Positions 23,566 through 36,194 of a DNA stretch of 64,000 nt are shown piece by piece. Position 1 is the stretch's first letter; every line of letters starts with the position of its first letter. Below the pieces are notes generated by a model. It was not told the DNA's origin. It worked only from the letters and a program-made list of their open reading frames with translations, and did not search any database. Source of the stretch: Desmodus rotundus (Eukaryota; Chordata; Mammalia; Chiroptera; Phyllostomidae); the NCBI RefSeq assembly GCF_022682495.2, contig NW_026527269.1, positions 1 to 64,000 of the forward strand, given 5' to 3'. Made by a program: the position numbers and the translations under genes.

Positions 23566-26500
23566 AGATTCTAGATCCTGACACACCGCATTCTAGAATG
23601 CAGTATCCAAGGCAACCGTATCCTTGGAAACCGTATCCCTGGAAACCGCTTATCTCAGGAGGCAATTGCGCTCAGAACCCGCACCAAAAGATTCTAGATC
23701 CTGACACACCGCATTCTAGAATGCAGTAACCAAGGCAACCGTATCCTTGGAAACCGTATCCTAGGAAACCGCTTATCTCAGGAGGCCATTGTGCTCAGAA
23801 CCCGCACCAGAAGATTCTAGACCCTGACACACCGCATTCTAGAATGCAGTATCCAAGGCAACCGTATCCTTGGAAACCGTATCCTATGAAACCGCTTATC
23901 TCAGGAGGCCATTGTGCTCAGAACCCGCACCACAAGATTCTAGATCCTGACACACCGCATTCTAGAATGCAGTAACCAAGGCAACCGTATCCTTGGAAAC
24001 CGTATCCTAGGAAACCGCTTATCTCAGGAGGCCATTGTGCTCAGAACCCGCACCACAAGATTCTAGACCCTGACACACCGCATTCTAGAATGCAGTATCC
24101 AAGGCAACCGTATCCTTGGAAACCGTATCCTAGGAAACCGCTTATCTCAGGAGGCCATTGTGCTCAGAACCCGCACCACAAGATTCTAGACCCTGACACA
24201 CCGCATTCTGGAATGCAGTATCCAATGCAACCGTATCCTTGGAAACCGTATCCTAGGAAACCGCTTATCTCAGGAGGCCATTGTGCTCAGAACCCGCACC
24301 ACAAGATTCTAGATCCTGACACACCGCATTCTAGAATGCAGTAACCAAGGCAACCGTATCCTTGGAAACCGTATCCTAGGAAACGGCTTACTCTGGAGGC
24401 CATTGTGCTCAGAACCCGCACCACAAGGTTCTAGATCCTGACACACCGCATTCTAGAATGCAGTATCCAAGGCAACCGTATCCTTGGAAACCGTATCCTA
24501 GGAAACCGCTTATCTCAGGAGGCCATTGTGCTCAGAACCCGCACCACAAGATTCTAGACCCTGACACACCGCATTCTAGAATGCAGTATCCAACGCAACC
24601 GTATCCTTGGAAACGGTATCCTAGGAAACCGCTTATCTCAGGAGGCCGTTGTGCTCAGAACCCGCACCACAAGATTCTAGATCCTGACACACCGCATTCT
24701 AGAATGCAGTATCCAAGGCAACCGTATCATTGGAAACCGTATCCTAGGAAACGGCTTACTCTGGAGGCCATTGTGCTCAGAACCCGCAACACAAGATTCC
24801 AGATCCTGACACACCGTATTCTAGAATGCAGTATCCAAGGCAACCGTATACTTGCATACCTTATCCTAGGAAACCGCTTATCTCAGGAGGCCGTTGTGCT
24901 CAAAACCCGCACCACAAGATTCTAGATCCTGACACACCGCATTCTAGAATGCAGTAACCAAGGCAACCGTATCCTTGGAAACCGTATCCTAGGAAACCGC
25001 TTATCTCAGGAGGGTATTGTGCTCAGAACCCGCACCACAAGATTCTAGATCCTCACACACCGCATTCCAGAATGCAGTAACCAAGGCAACCGTATCCTTG
25101 GAAACCGTATCCTAGGAAACGGCTTACTCTGGAGGCCATTGTGCTCAGAACCCGCACCACAAGATTCTAGATCCTGACACACCGCATTCTAGAATGCAGT
25201 ATCCAAGGCAACCGTATCCTTGGAAACCGTATCCTAGGAAACCGCTTATCTCAGGAGGCCATTGTGCTCAGAACCCGCACCACAAGATTCTAGATCCTGA
25301 CACACCGCATTCTAGAATGCAGTAACCAAGGCAACCGTATCCTTGGAAACCGTATCCTAGGAAACGGCTTACTCTAGAGGCCATTGTGCTCAGAACCCGC
25401 ACCACAAGATTCCAGATCCTGACACACCGTATTCTAGAATGCAGTATCCAAGGCAACCGTATCTTTGGAAACCTTATCCTAGGAAACCGCTTATCTCCGG
25501 AGGCCATTGTGCTCAGAACCCGCACCACAAGATTCTAGATCCTGACACACCGCATTCTAGAATGCAGTATCCAAGGCAACCGTATCCTTGGAAACCTTAT
25601 CCTAGGAAACCGCTTATCTCAGGATGCCATTGTGCTCAGAACCCGCACCACAAGATTCTAGATCCTGACACACCGCATTCTAGAATGCAGTATCCAAGGC
25701 AACCGTATCCTTGGAAACCGTATCCTAGGAAACCGCTTATCTCAGGAGGCCATTGTGCTCAGAACCCGCACCACAAGATTCTAGATCCTGACACACCGCA
25801 TTCTACAATGCAGTATCCAAGGCAACCGTATATTGGAAACCGTATCCTAGGAAACCGCTTATCTCAGGAGGCCATTGTGCTCAGAAACCGCACCACAAGA
25901 TTCTAGATCCTGACACACCGCATTCTAGAATGCAGTAACCAAGGCAACCGTATCCTTGGAAACCGTATCCTAGGAAACCGCTTATCTCAGGAGGCCATTG
26001 TGCTCAGAACCCGCACCACAAGATTCTAGATCCTGACACACCGCATTCTAGAATACAGTATCCAAGGCAACCGTATCCTTGGAAACCGTATCCTAGGAAA
26101 CCGCTTATCTCAGGAGGCCATTGTGCTCAGAACGCGAACCACAAGATTTAGATCCTGACACACCGCATTCTAGAATGCAGTATCCAAGGCAACCGTATCC
26201 TTGGAAACCGTATCCTAGGAAACCGCTTATCTCAGGAGGCAATTGCGCTCAGAACCCGCACCACAAGATTCTAGATCCTGACACACCGCATTCTAGAATG
26301 CAGTAACCAAGGCAACCGTATCCTTGGAAACCGTATCCTAGGAAACCGCTTATCTCAGGAGGCCATTGTGCTCAGAACCCGCACCAGAAGATTCTAGACC
26401 CTGACACACCGCATTCTAGAATGCAGTATCCAAGGCAACCGTATCCTTGGAAACCGTATCCTATGAAACCGCTTATCTCAGGAGGCCATTGTGCTCAGAA

Positions 26501-29500
26501 CCCGCACCACAAGATTCTAGATCCTGACACACCGCATTCTAGAATGCAGTAACCAAGGCAACCGTATGCTTGAAAACCGTATCCTAGGAAACCGCTTATC
26601 TCAGGAGGCCATTGTGCTCAGAACCCGCACCACAAGATTCTAGACCCTGACACACCGCATTCTAGAATGCAGTATCCAAGGCCATCGTATCCTTGGAAAC
26701 CGTATCCTAGGAAACCGCTTATCTCAGGAGGCCATTGTGCTCAGAACCCGCACCACAGGATTCTAGATCCTGACACACAGCATTCTAGAATGCAGTATCC
26801 AAGGCATCCGTATCATTGGAAACCGTATCCTAGTAAACGGCTTACTCTGGAGGCCATTGTGCTCAGAACCAGCACCACAAGATTCCAGATCCTGACACAC
26901 CGTATTCTAGAATGCAGTATCCAAGGCAACCGTATCCTTGGAAACCTTATCCTAGGAAACCGCTTATCTCAGGAGGCCGTTGTGCTCAGAACCCGCACCA
27001 CAAGATTCTAGATTCTGACACACCGCATTCTAGAATGCAGTAACCAAGGCAACCGTATCCTTGGAAACCGTATCCTAGGAAACCGCTTATCTCAGGAGGC
27101 TATTGTGCTCAGAACCCGCACCACAAGATTCTAGATCCTGACACACCGCATTCTAGAATGCAGTAACCAAGGCAACCGTATCCTTGGAAACCGTATCCTA
27201 GGAAACCGCTCTTCTCAGGAGGCCATTGTGCTCAGAACCCGCACCACAAGATTCTAGATCCTGACACACCGCATTCTAGAATGCAGTAACCAAGGCAACC
27301 GTGTCCTTGGAAACCGTATCCTATGAAACCGCTTATCTCAGGAGGCCGTTGTGCTCAGAACCCGCACCACAAGATTCTAGATCCTGACACACCGCATTCT
27401 AGAATGCAGTAACCAAGGCAACCGTATCCTTGGAAACCGTATCCTAGGAAACGGCTTACTCTGGAGGCCATTGTGCTCAGAACCCGCACCACAAGATTCT
27501 AGATCCTGACACACCGCATTCTAGAATGCAGTATCCAAGGCAACCGTATCCTTGGAAACCGTATCCTAGGAAACCGCTTATCTCAGGAGGCCATTGTGCT
27601 CAGAACCCGCACCACAAGGTTCTAGATCCTGACACACCGCATTCTAGAATGCAGTATCCAAGGCAACCGTATCCTTGGAAACCGTATCCTAGGAAACCGC
27701 TTATCTCAGGAGGCCATTGTGCTCAGAACGCGAACCACAAGATTCTAGATCCTGACACACCGCATTCTAGAATGCAGTAACCAAGGCAACCGTATCCTTG
27801 GAAACCGTATCCTAGGAAACCGCTTATCTCAGGAGGCCATTGTGCTCAGAACGCGAACCACAAGATTTAGATCCTGACACACCGCATTCTAGAATGCAGT
27901 ATCCAAGGCAACCGTATCCTTGGAAACTGTATCCTAGGAAACCGCTTATCTCAGGAGGCCATTGTGCTCAGAACGCGAACCACAAGATTCTAGATCCTGA
28001 CACACCGCATTCTAGAATGCAGTATCCAAGGCAACCGTATCCTCGGAAACCGTATCCTAGGAAACCGCTTATCTCAGGAGGCAATTGCGCTCAGAACCCG
28101 CACCACAAGATTCTAGATCCTGACACACCGCATTCTAGAATGCAGTAACCAAGGCAACCGTATCCTTGGAAACCGTATCCTAGGAAACCGCTTATCTCAG
28201 GAGGCCGATGTACTCAGAACCCGCACCACAAGATTCTAGATCCTCACACACCGCATTCTAGACGCCGTATCCAAGGCAACCATATCCTTGGAAACCGTAT
28301 CATAGGAACCGCTTATCTCAGGAGGCCATTGTGCTCAGAACCCGCACCACAAGATTCTATATCCTGACACACCGCATTCTAGAATGCAGTAACCAAGGCA
28401 CCGTATCCTTGGAAAACGTATCCTAGGAAACCGCTTATCTCAGGAGGCCGTTGTGCTCAGAACCCGCACCACGAGATTCTAGATCCTGACACACCGCATT
28501 CTAGAATGCAGTAACCAAGGCAACCGTATCCTTGGAAACCGTATCCTAGGAAACCGCTTATCTCAGGAGGCCGTTGTGCTCAGAACCCGCACCACAAGAT
28601 TCTAGATCCTGACACACCGCATTCTAGAATGCAGTAACCAAGGCAACCGTATCCTTGGAAACCGTATCCTAGGAAACCGCTTATCTCAGGAGGCCGTTGT
28701 GCTCAGAATCGGCACCACAAGATTCTAGATCCTGACACACCGCATTCTAGAATGCAGTATCCAAGGCAACCGTATCCTTGGAAACCGTATCCTAGGAAAC
28801 CGCTTATCTCAGGAGGCCGTTGTGCTCAGAATCGGCACCACAAGATTCTAGATCCCGACACACCGCATTCTAGAATGCAGTAACCAAGGCAACCGTATCC
28901 TTGGAAACCGTATCCTAGGAAACCGCTTATCTCAGGAGGCCGTTGTGCTCAGAACCCGCACCACAAGATTCTAGATCCTGACACACCGCATTCTAGAATG
29001 CAGTAACCAAGGCACCGTATCCTTGGAAACCGTATCCTAGGAAACGGCTTACCCTGGAGGCCATTGTGCTCAGAACCCGCAACACAAGATTCTAGATCCT
29101 GACACACCGCATTCTAGAATGCAGTATGCAAGGCAACCGTATCCTTGGAAACCGTATCCTAGGAAACCGCTTATATCAGGAGGCCATTGTGCTCAGAACC
29201 CGCACCACAAGATTCTAGATCCTGACACACAGCATTCTAGAAGGCAGTATCCAAGGCAACCGTATCCTTGGAAACCGTATCCTAGGAAACCGCTTATCTC
29301 AGGAAGCCGTTGTGCTCAGAACCCGCAACACAAGATTCTAGATCCTGACACACCGCATTCCAGAATGCAGTATCCAAGGCAACCGTATCCTTGGAAACCG
29401 TATCCTAGGAAACCGCTTATCTCAGGAGGCCATTGTGCTCAGAACCCGCACCACAAGATTCTAGATCCCGACACACCGCATTCTAGAATGCAGTAACCAA

Positions 29501-30075
29501 GGCAACCGTATCCTTGGAAACCGTATCCTAGGAAACCGCTTATCTCAGGAGGACGTTGTGCTCAGAACCGGCACCACAAGATTCTAGATCCCGCCACACC
29601 GCATTCTAGAATGCAGTAACCAAGGCAACCGTATCCTTGGAAACCGTATCCTAGGAAACCGCTTATCTCAGGAGGCCATTGTGCTCAGAACCCGCACCAC
29701 AAGATTCTAGATCCTGACACACCGCATTCTAGAATGCAGTAACCAAGGCACCGTATCCTTGGAAACCGTATCCTAGGAAACGGCTTACCCTGGAGGCCAT
29801 TGTGCTCAGAACCCGCAACACAAGATTCTAGATCCTGACACACCGCATTCTAGAATGCAGTATCCAAGGCAACCGTATCCTTGGAAACCGTATCCTAGGA
29901 AACCGCTTACTCTGGAGACGATTGTGCTCAGAACCCGTCCCACAAGATTCTAGATCCTGTTACACCATATTCTAGAACACCGTATCCAAGGCAACCGTAT
30001 CCTTGGAAACCATATCCAAGAAACCACTTATCTCTGGAGACCATTATTTTCAGAATCTGTTCCCAAGATTCTAGA
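21980..30075. repeat. About 8-kb segment, second copy
   Basis: This copy parallels 9600-17570 but carries private differences. CAGCTTATC near 11753 is CCGCTTATC here, a CAGAAACCGC appears near 25885, and GATTTAGATCC (one base lost) appears near 26147. GAATGCAG replaces GAATACAG near 26920. At the distal end it continues into divergent monomers at 30075-30335 that the first copy lacks. Confidence 0.85.
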
Positions 30076-30335
30076 TCCTGACACACCACATTCTAGAACG
30101 CCGTATGCAAGGCAACCGTATTCTTGGAGTCCGTATCCTAGGAAACCGCGTATTCCTGTAGACTATTATTCTCTCAACCCGACCAACAATATTCTAGATC
30201 CTGACACACCACATTCTAGAACACCGTGTCCACGGCAACTGTATCCTGGAAACCCTATCCTAGGAAACCGCTTACTCTAGAGACCATAGAGCTCAGAACC
30301 CGTCCCACAAGATGCAAGATCCTGACACACCGCAT
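28990..30335. repeat. 2.45-kb duplication, copy 1
   Basis: 29119 recurs at 31569 and the divergent series near 29905-30335 recurs near 32355-32785, at an offset of 2450. The segment joins a run with CAGTATGCAAGG and GAAGGCAGTATCC variants to the divergent monomers. Confidence 0.85.
30075..30335. repeat. Divergent monomers with ATTATTCTCTCAACCC
   Basis: Two or more strongly changed monomers carry ACCACATTCTAGAACG, GTATTCTTGGAGTCCG, CCTGTAGACTATTATTC, CCGACCAACAATATTC, CCGTGTCCACGGCAACTG and CTCTAGAGACCATAGAGC. CCACATT and GAACGCCGTATGC link them to the larger divergent island at 44.8-46.4 kb. CCGTGTCCACGG contains a short inverted pair (CCGTG/CACGG). Confidence 0.85.
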
Positions 30336-31140
30336 TCTAGAATGCAGTATCCAAGGCAACCGTATCCTTGGAAACCGTATCCTAGGAAACCGCTTATCTC
30401 AGGAGGCCGTTGTGCTCAGAACCCGCACCACAAGATTCTAGATCCTGACACACCGCATTCTAGAATGCAGTAACCAAGGCAACCGTATCCTTGGAAACCG
30501 TATCCTAGGAAACCGCTTATCTCAGGAGGCCATTGTGCTCAGAACCCGCACCACAAGATTCTAGATCCTGACACACCGCATTCTAGAATACAGTATCCAA
30601 GGCAACCGTATCCTTGGAAACCGTATCCTAGGAAACCGCTTATCTCAGGAGGCCATTGTGCTCTGAACGCGAACCACAAGATTTAGATCCTGACACACCG
30701 CATTCTAGAATGCAGTATCCAAGGCAACCGTATCCTTGGAAACCGTATCCTAGGAAACCGCTTATCTCAGGAGGCAATTGCGCTCAGAACCCGCACCACA
30801 AGATTCTAGATCCTGACACAACGCATTCTAGAATGCAGTAACCAAGGCAACCGTATTCTTGGAAACCTTATCCTAGGAAACCGCTTATCTCAGGAGGCCA
30901 TTGTGCTCAGAACCCGCACCAGAAGATTCTAGACCCTGACACACCGCATTCTAGAATGCAGTATCCAAGGCAACCGTATCCTTGGAAACCGTATCCTATG
31001 AAACCGCTTATCTCAGGAGGCCATTGTGCTCAGAACCCGCACCACAAGATTCTAGATCCTGACACACCGCATTCTAGAATGCAGTAACCAAGGCAACCGT
31101 ATCCTTGGAAACCGTATCCTAGGAAACCGCTTATCTCAGG
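30330..31140. repeat. Segment repeated at 32900-33712
   Basis: 30656 recurs at 33228 and 30841 at 33413. Markers are GTGCTCTGAACGCG, GATTTAGATCC and CACAACGCATTC. The match ends where this copy reads AGGCAATAGCG near 31141 and the partner reads AGGCCATTGTG. Confidence 0.85.
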
Positions 31141-31440
31141 AGGCAATAGCGCTCAGAACCCGCACCACAAGATTCTAGATCCTGACACAACGCATTCTAG
31201 AATGCAGTAACCAAGGCAACCGTATTCTTGGAAACCTTATCCTAGGAAACCGCTTATCTCAGGAGGCCATTGTGCTCAGAACCCGCACCAGAAGATTCTA
31301 GACCCTGACACACCGCATTCTAGAATGCAGTATCCAAGGCAACCGTATCCTTGGAAACCGTATCCTATGAAACCGCTTATCTCAGGAGGCCATTGTGCTC
31401 AGAACCCGCACCACAAGATTCTAGATCCTGACACACCGCA
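30812..31440. repeat. Local three-monomer (369-bp) duplication
   Basis: The CACAACGCATTC plus GTATTCTTGG series starting near 30812 is repeated from 31181, a spacing of 369 bases or three monomers exactly. The duplicates include the CCAGAAG/GACCCTGAC monomer and the CCTATGAAACCG monomer. The joining monomer carries the private AGGCAATAGCGC variant. Confidence 0.8.
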
Positions 31441-32785
31441 TTCTAGAATGCAGTAACCAAGGCACCGTATCCTTGGAAACCGTATCCTAGGAAACGGCTT
31501 ACCCTGGAGGCCATTGTGCTCAGAACCCGCAACACAAGATTCTAGATCCTGACACACCGCATTCTAGAATGCAGTATGCAAGGCAACCGTATCCTTGGAA
31601 ACCGTATCCTAGGAAACCGCTTATATCAGGAGGCCATTGTGCTCAGAACCCGCACCACAAGATTCTAGATCCTGACACACAGCATTCTAGAAGGCAGTAT
31701 CCAAGGCAACCGTATCCTTGGAAACCGTATCCTAGGAAACCGCTTATCTCAGGAAGCCGTTGTGCTCAGAACCCGCAACACAAGATTCTAGATCCTGACA
31801 CACCGCATTCCAGAATGCAGTATCCAAGGCAACCGTATCCTTGGAAACCGTATCCTAGGAAACCGCTTATCTCAGGAGGCCATTGTGCTCAGAACCCGCA
31901 CCACAAGATTCTAGATCCCGACACACCGCATTCTAGAATGCAGTAACCAAGGCAACCGTATCCTTGGAAACCGTATCCTAGGAAACCGCTTATCTCAGGA
32001 GGACGTTGTGCTCAGAACCGGCACCACAAGATTCTAGATCCCGCCACACCGCATTCTAGAATGCAGTAACCAAGGCAACCGTATCCTTGGAAACCGTATC
32101 CTAGGAAACCGCTTATCTCAGGAGGCCATTGTGCTCAGAACCCGCACCACAAGATTCTAGATCCTGACACACCGCATTCTAGAATGCAGTAACCAAGGCA
32201 CCGTATCCTTGGAAACCGTATCCTAGGAAACGGCTTACCCTGGAGGCCATTGTGCTCAGAACCCGCAACACAAGATTCTAGATCCTGACACACCGCATTC
32301 TAGAATGCAGTATCCAAGGCAACCGTATCCTTGGAAACCGTATCCTAGGAAACCGCTTACTCTGGAGACGATTGTGCTCAGAACCCGTCCCACAAGATTC
32401 TAGATCCTGTTACACCATATTCTAGAACACCGTATCCAAGGCAACCGTATCCTTGGAAACCATATCCAAGAAACCACTTATCTCTGGAGACCATTATTTT
32501 CAGAATCTGTTCCCAAGATTCTAGATCCTGACACACCACATTCTAGAACGCCGTATGCAAGGCAACCGTATTCTTGGAGTCCGTATCCTAGGAAACCGCG
32601 TATTCCTGTAGACTATTATTCTCTCAACCCGACCAACAATATTCTAGATCCTGACACACCACATTCTAGAACACCGTGTCCACGGCAACTGTATCCTGGA
32701 AACCCTATCCTAGGAAACCGCTTACTCTAGAGACCATAGAGCTCAGAACCCGTCCCACAAGATGCAAGATCCTGACACACCGCAT
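31440..32785. repeat. 2.45-kb duplication, copy 2
   Basis: This is the partner of 28990-30335. After it, one extra monomer of the CTCTAGAGACCATAGAGCTC type is present (about 32785-32905). The following segment then matches 30330-31140 at an offset of 2572, which is 2450 plus one 122-base monomer. Confidence 0.85.
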
Positions 32786-35388
32786 TCTAGAATGCAGTAT
32801 CCAAGGCAACCGTATCCTTGGAAACCGTATCCTAGGAAACCGCTTACTCTAGAGACCATAGAGCTCAGAAACCGTCCCACAAGATGCAAGATCCTGACAC
32901 ACCGCATTCTAGAATGCAGTATCCAAGGCAACCGTATCCTTGGAAACCGTATCCTAGGAAACCGCTTATCTCAGGAGGCCGTTGTGCTCAGAACCCGCAC
33001 CACAAGATTCTAGATCCTGACACACCGCATTCTAGAATGCAGTAACCAAGGCAACCGTATCCTTGGAAACCGTATCCTAGGAAACCGCTTATCTCAGGAG
33101 GCCATTGTGCTCAGAACCCGCACCACAAGATTCTAGATCCTGACACACCGCATTCTAGAATACAGTATCCAAGGCAACCGTATCCTTGGAAACCGTATCC
33201 TAGGAAACCGCTTATCTCAGGAGGCCATTGTGCTCTGAACGCGAACCACAAGATTTAGATCCTGACACACCGCATTCTAGAATGCAGTATCCAAGGCAAC
33301 CGTATCCTTGGAAACCGTATCCTAGGAAACCGCTTATCTCAGGAGGCAATTGCGCTCAGAACCCGCACCACAAGATTCTAGATCCTGACACAACGCATTC
33401 TAGAATGCAGTAACCAAGGCAACCGTATTCTTGGAAACCTTATCCTAGGAAACCGCTTATCTCAGGAGGCCATTGTGCTCAGAACCCGCACCAGAAGATT
33501 CTAGACCCTGACACACCGCATTCTAGAATGCAGTATCCAAGGCAACCGTATCCTTGGAAACCGTATCCTATGAAACCGCTTATCTCAGGAGGCCATTGTG
33601 CTCAGAACCCGCACCACAAGATTCTAGATCCTGACACACCGCATTCTAGAATGCAGTAACCAAGGCAACCGTATCCTTGGAAACCGTATCCTAGGAAACC
33701 GCTTATCTCAGGAGGCCATTGTGCTCAGAACCCGCACCACAAGATTCTAGACCCTGACACACCGCATTCTAGAATGCAGTATCCAAGGCCACCGTATACT
33801 TGGAAACCGTATCCTAGGAAACCGCTTATCTCAGGAGGCCATAGTGCTCAGAACCCGCACCACAAGATTCTAGATCCTGACACACAGCATTCTAGAATGC
33901 AGTATCCAAGGCATCCGTATCATTGGAAACCGTATCCTAGTAAACGGCTTACTCTGGAGGCCATTGTGCTCAGAACCAGCACCACAAGATCCAGATCCTG
34001 ACACACCGTATTCTAGAATGCAGTATCAAAGGCAACCGTATCCTTGGAAACCTTATCCTAGGAAACCGCTTATCTCAGGAGGCCGTTGTGCTCAGAACCC
34101 GCACCACAAGATTCTAGATTCTGACACACCGCATTCTAGAATGCAGTAACCAAGGCAACCGTATCCTTGGAAACCGTATCCTAGGAAACCGCTCTTCTCA
34201 GGAGGCCATTGTGCTCAGAACCCGCACCACAAGATTCTAGATCCTGACACACCGCATTCTAGAATGCAGTAACCAAGGCAACCGTGTCCTTGGAAACCGT
34301 ATCCTATGAAACCGCTTATCTCAGGAGGCCGTTATGCTCAGAACCCGCACCACAAGATTCTAGATCCTGACACACCGCATTCTAGAATGCAGTAACCAAG
34401 GCAACCGTATCCTTGGAAACCGTATCCTAGGAAACCGCTCTTCTCAGGAGGCCATTGTGCTCAGAACCCGTACCACAAGATTCTAGATCCTGACACACCG
34501 CATTCTAGAATGCAGTAACCAAGGCAACCGTGTCCTTGGAAACCGTATCCTATGAAACCGCTTATCTCAGGAGGCCGTTGTGCTCAGAACCCGCACCACA
34601 AGATTCTAGATCCTGACACACCGCATTCTAGAATGCAGTAACCAAGGCAACCGTGTCCTTGGAAACCGTATCCTAGTAAACGGCTTACTCTGGAGGCTAT
34701 TGTGCTCAGAACCCGCACCACAAGATTCTAGATCCTGACACACCGCATTCTAGAATGCAGTAACCAAGGCAACCGTATCCTTGGAAACCGTATCCTAGGA
34801 AACCGCTCTTCTCAGGAGGCCATTGTGCTCAGAACCCGCACCACAAGATTCTAGATCCTGACACACCGCATTCTAGAATGCAGTAACCAAGGCAACCGTG
34901 TCCTTGGAAACCGTATCCTATGAAACCGCTTATCTCAGGAGGCCGTTGTGCTCAGAACCCGCACCACAAGATTCTAGATCCTGACACACCGCATTCTAGA
35001 ATGCAGTAACCAAGGCAACCGTATCCTTGGAAACCGTATCCTAGGAAACGGCTTACTCTGGAGGCCATTGTGCTCAGAACCCGCACCACAAGATTCTAGA
35101 TCCTGACACACCGCATTCTAGAATGCAGTATCCAAGGCAACCGTATCCTTGGAAACCGTATCCTAGGAAACCGCTTATCTCAGGAGGCCATTGTGCTCAG
35201 AACCCGCACCACAAGGTTCTAGATCCTGACACACCGCATTCTAGAATGCAGTATCCAAGGCAACCGTATCCTTGGAAACCGTATCCTAGGAAACCGCTTA
35301 TCTCAGGAGGCCATTGTGCTCAGAACGCGAACCACAAGATTCTAGATCCTGACACACCGCATTCTAGAATGCAGTAACCAAGGCAACC
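32517..35388. repeat. 3.68-kb duplication, copy 1
   Basis: 32762 recurs at 36440, 33228 at 36906, 33774 at 37452 and 35123 at 38801, all at an offset of exactly 3678. The block starts in the divergent monomers and includes the GATCCAGATCC frameshifted monomer near 33988. It also contains repeated alternation of CTCTTCTCAGG and GTGTCCTTGG monomers at 34180-34930. Confidence 0.9.
32520..32905. repeat. Divergent monomers, copy 2, with the last monomer doubled
   Basis: This has the same series as 30075-30335, but the CTCTAGAGACCATAGAGCTC monomer with AAGATGCAAGATCC occurs twice in a row. The second instance carries CAGAAACCG instead of CAGAACCCG. The doubling is inherited by the copy at 36195-36580. 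Confidence 0.85.
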
Positions 35389-35436
35389 GTATCCTTGGAA
35401 ACCGTATCCTAGGAAACCGCTTATCTCAGGAGGCCA

Positions 35437-36190
35437 TTGTGCTCAGAACGCGAACCACAAGATTTAGATCCTGACACACCGCATTCTAGAATGCAGTATC
35501 CAAGGCAACCGTATCCTTGGAAACTGTATCCTAGGAAACCGCTTATCTCAGGAGGCCATTGTGCTCAGAACGCGAACCACAAGATTCTAGATCCTGACAC
35601 ACCGCATTCTAGAATGCAGTATCCAAGGCAACCGTATCCTTGGAAACCGTATCCTAGGAAACCGCTTATCTCAGGAGGCAATTGCGCTCAGAACCCGCAC
35701 CACAAGATTCTAGATCCTGACACACCGCATTCTAGAATGCAGTAACCAAGGCAACCGTATCCTTGGAAACCGTATCCTAGGAAACCGCTTATCTCAGGAG
35801 GCCGATGTACTCAGAACCCGCACCACAAGATTCTAGATCCTCACACACCGCATTCTAGACGCCGTATCCAAGGCAACCATATCCTTGGAAACCGTATCAT
35901 AGGAACCGCTTATCTCAGGAGGCCATTGTGCTCAGAACTCGCACCACAAGATTCTATATCCTGACACACCGCATTCTAGAATGCAGTAACCAAGGCACCG
36001 TATCCTTGGAAAACGTATCCTAGGAAACCGCTTATCTCAGGAGGCCGTTGTGCTCAGAACCCGCACCACGAGATTCTAGATCCTGACACACCGCATTCTA
36101 GAATGCAGTAACCAAGGCAACCGTATCCTTGGAAACCGTATCCTAGGAAACCGCTTATCTCAGGAGGCCGTTGTGCTCAGAACCCGCACC
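35437..36190. repeat. Segment shared with 15.3, 19.9 and 27.8 kb
   Basis: This stretch carries the GATTTAGATCC, AACTGTATCC and AACGCGAACC monomers, then the indel-bearing series near 35800-36060. Here TATCCTTGGAAACC near 35640 replaces the TATCCTCGGAAACC of the other three copies. The segment ends at the divergent monomers at 36195, unlike its partners. Confidence 0.8.
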
Positions 36191-36194
36191 ACAA

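Noticed and set aside
30075..30335. Inserted transposable element in the divergent stretch
   Set aside because: The stretch aligns along its full length to satellite monomers, with the same period and landmarks. There are no terminal repeats, target-site duplication or foreign sequence.
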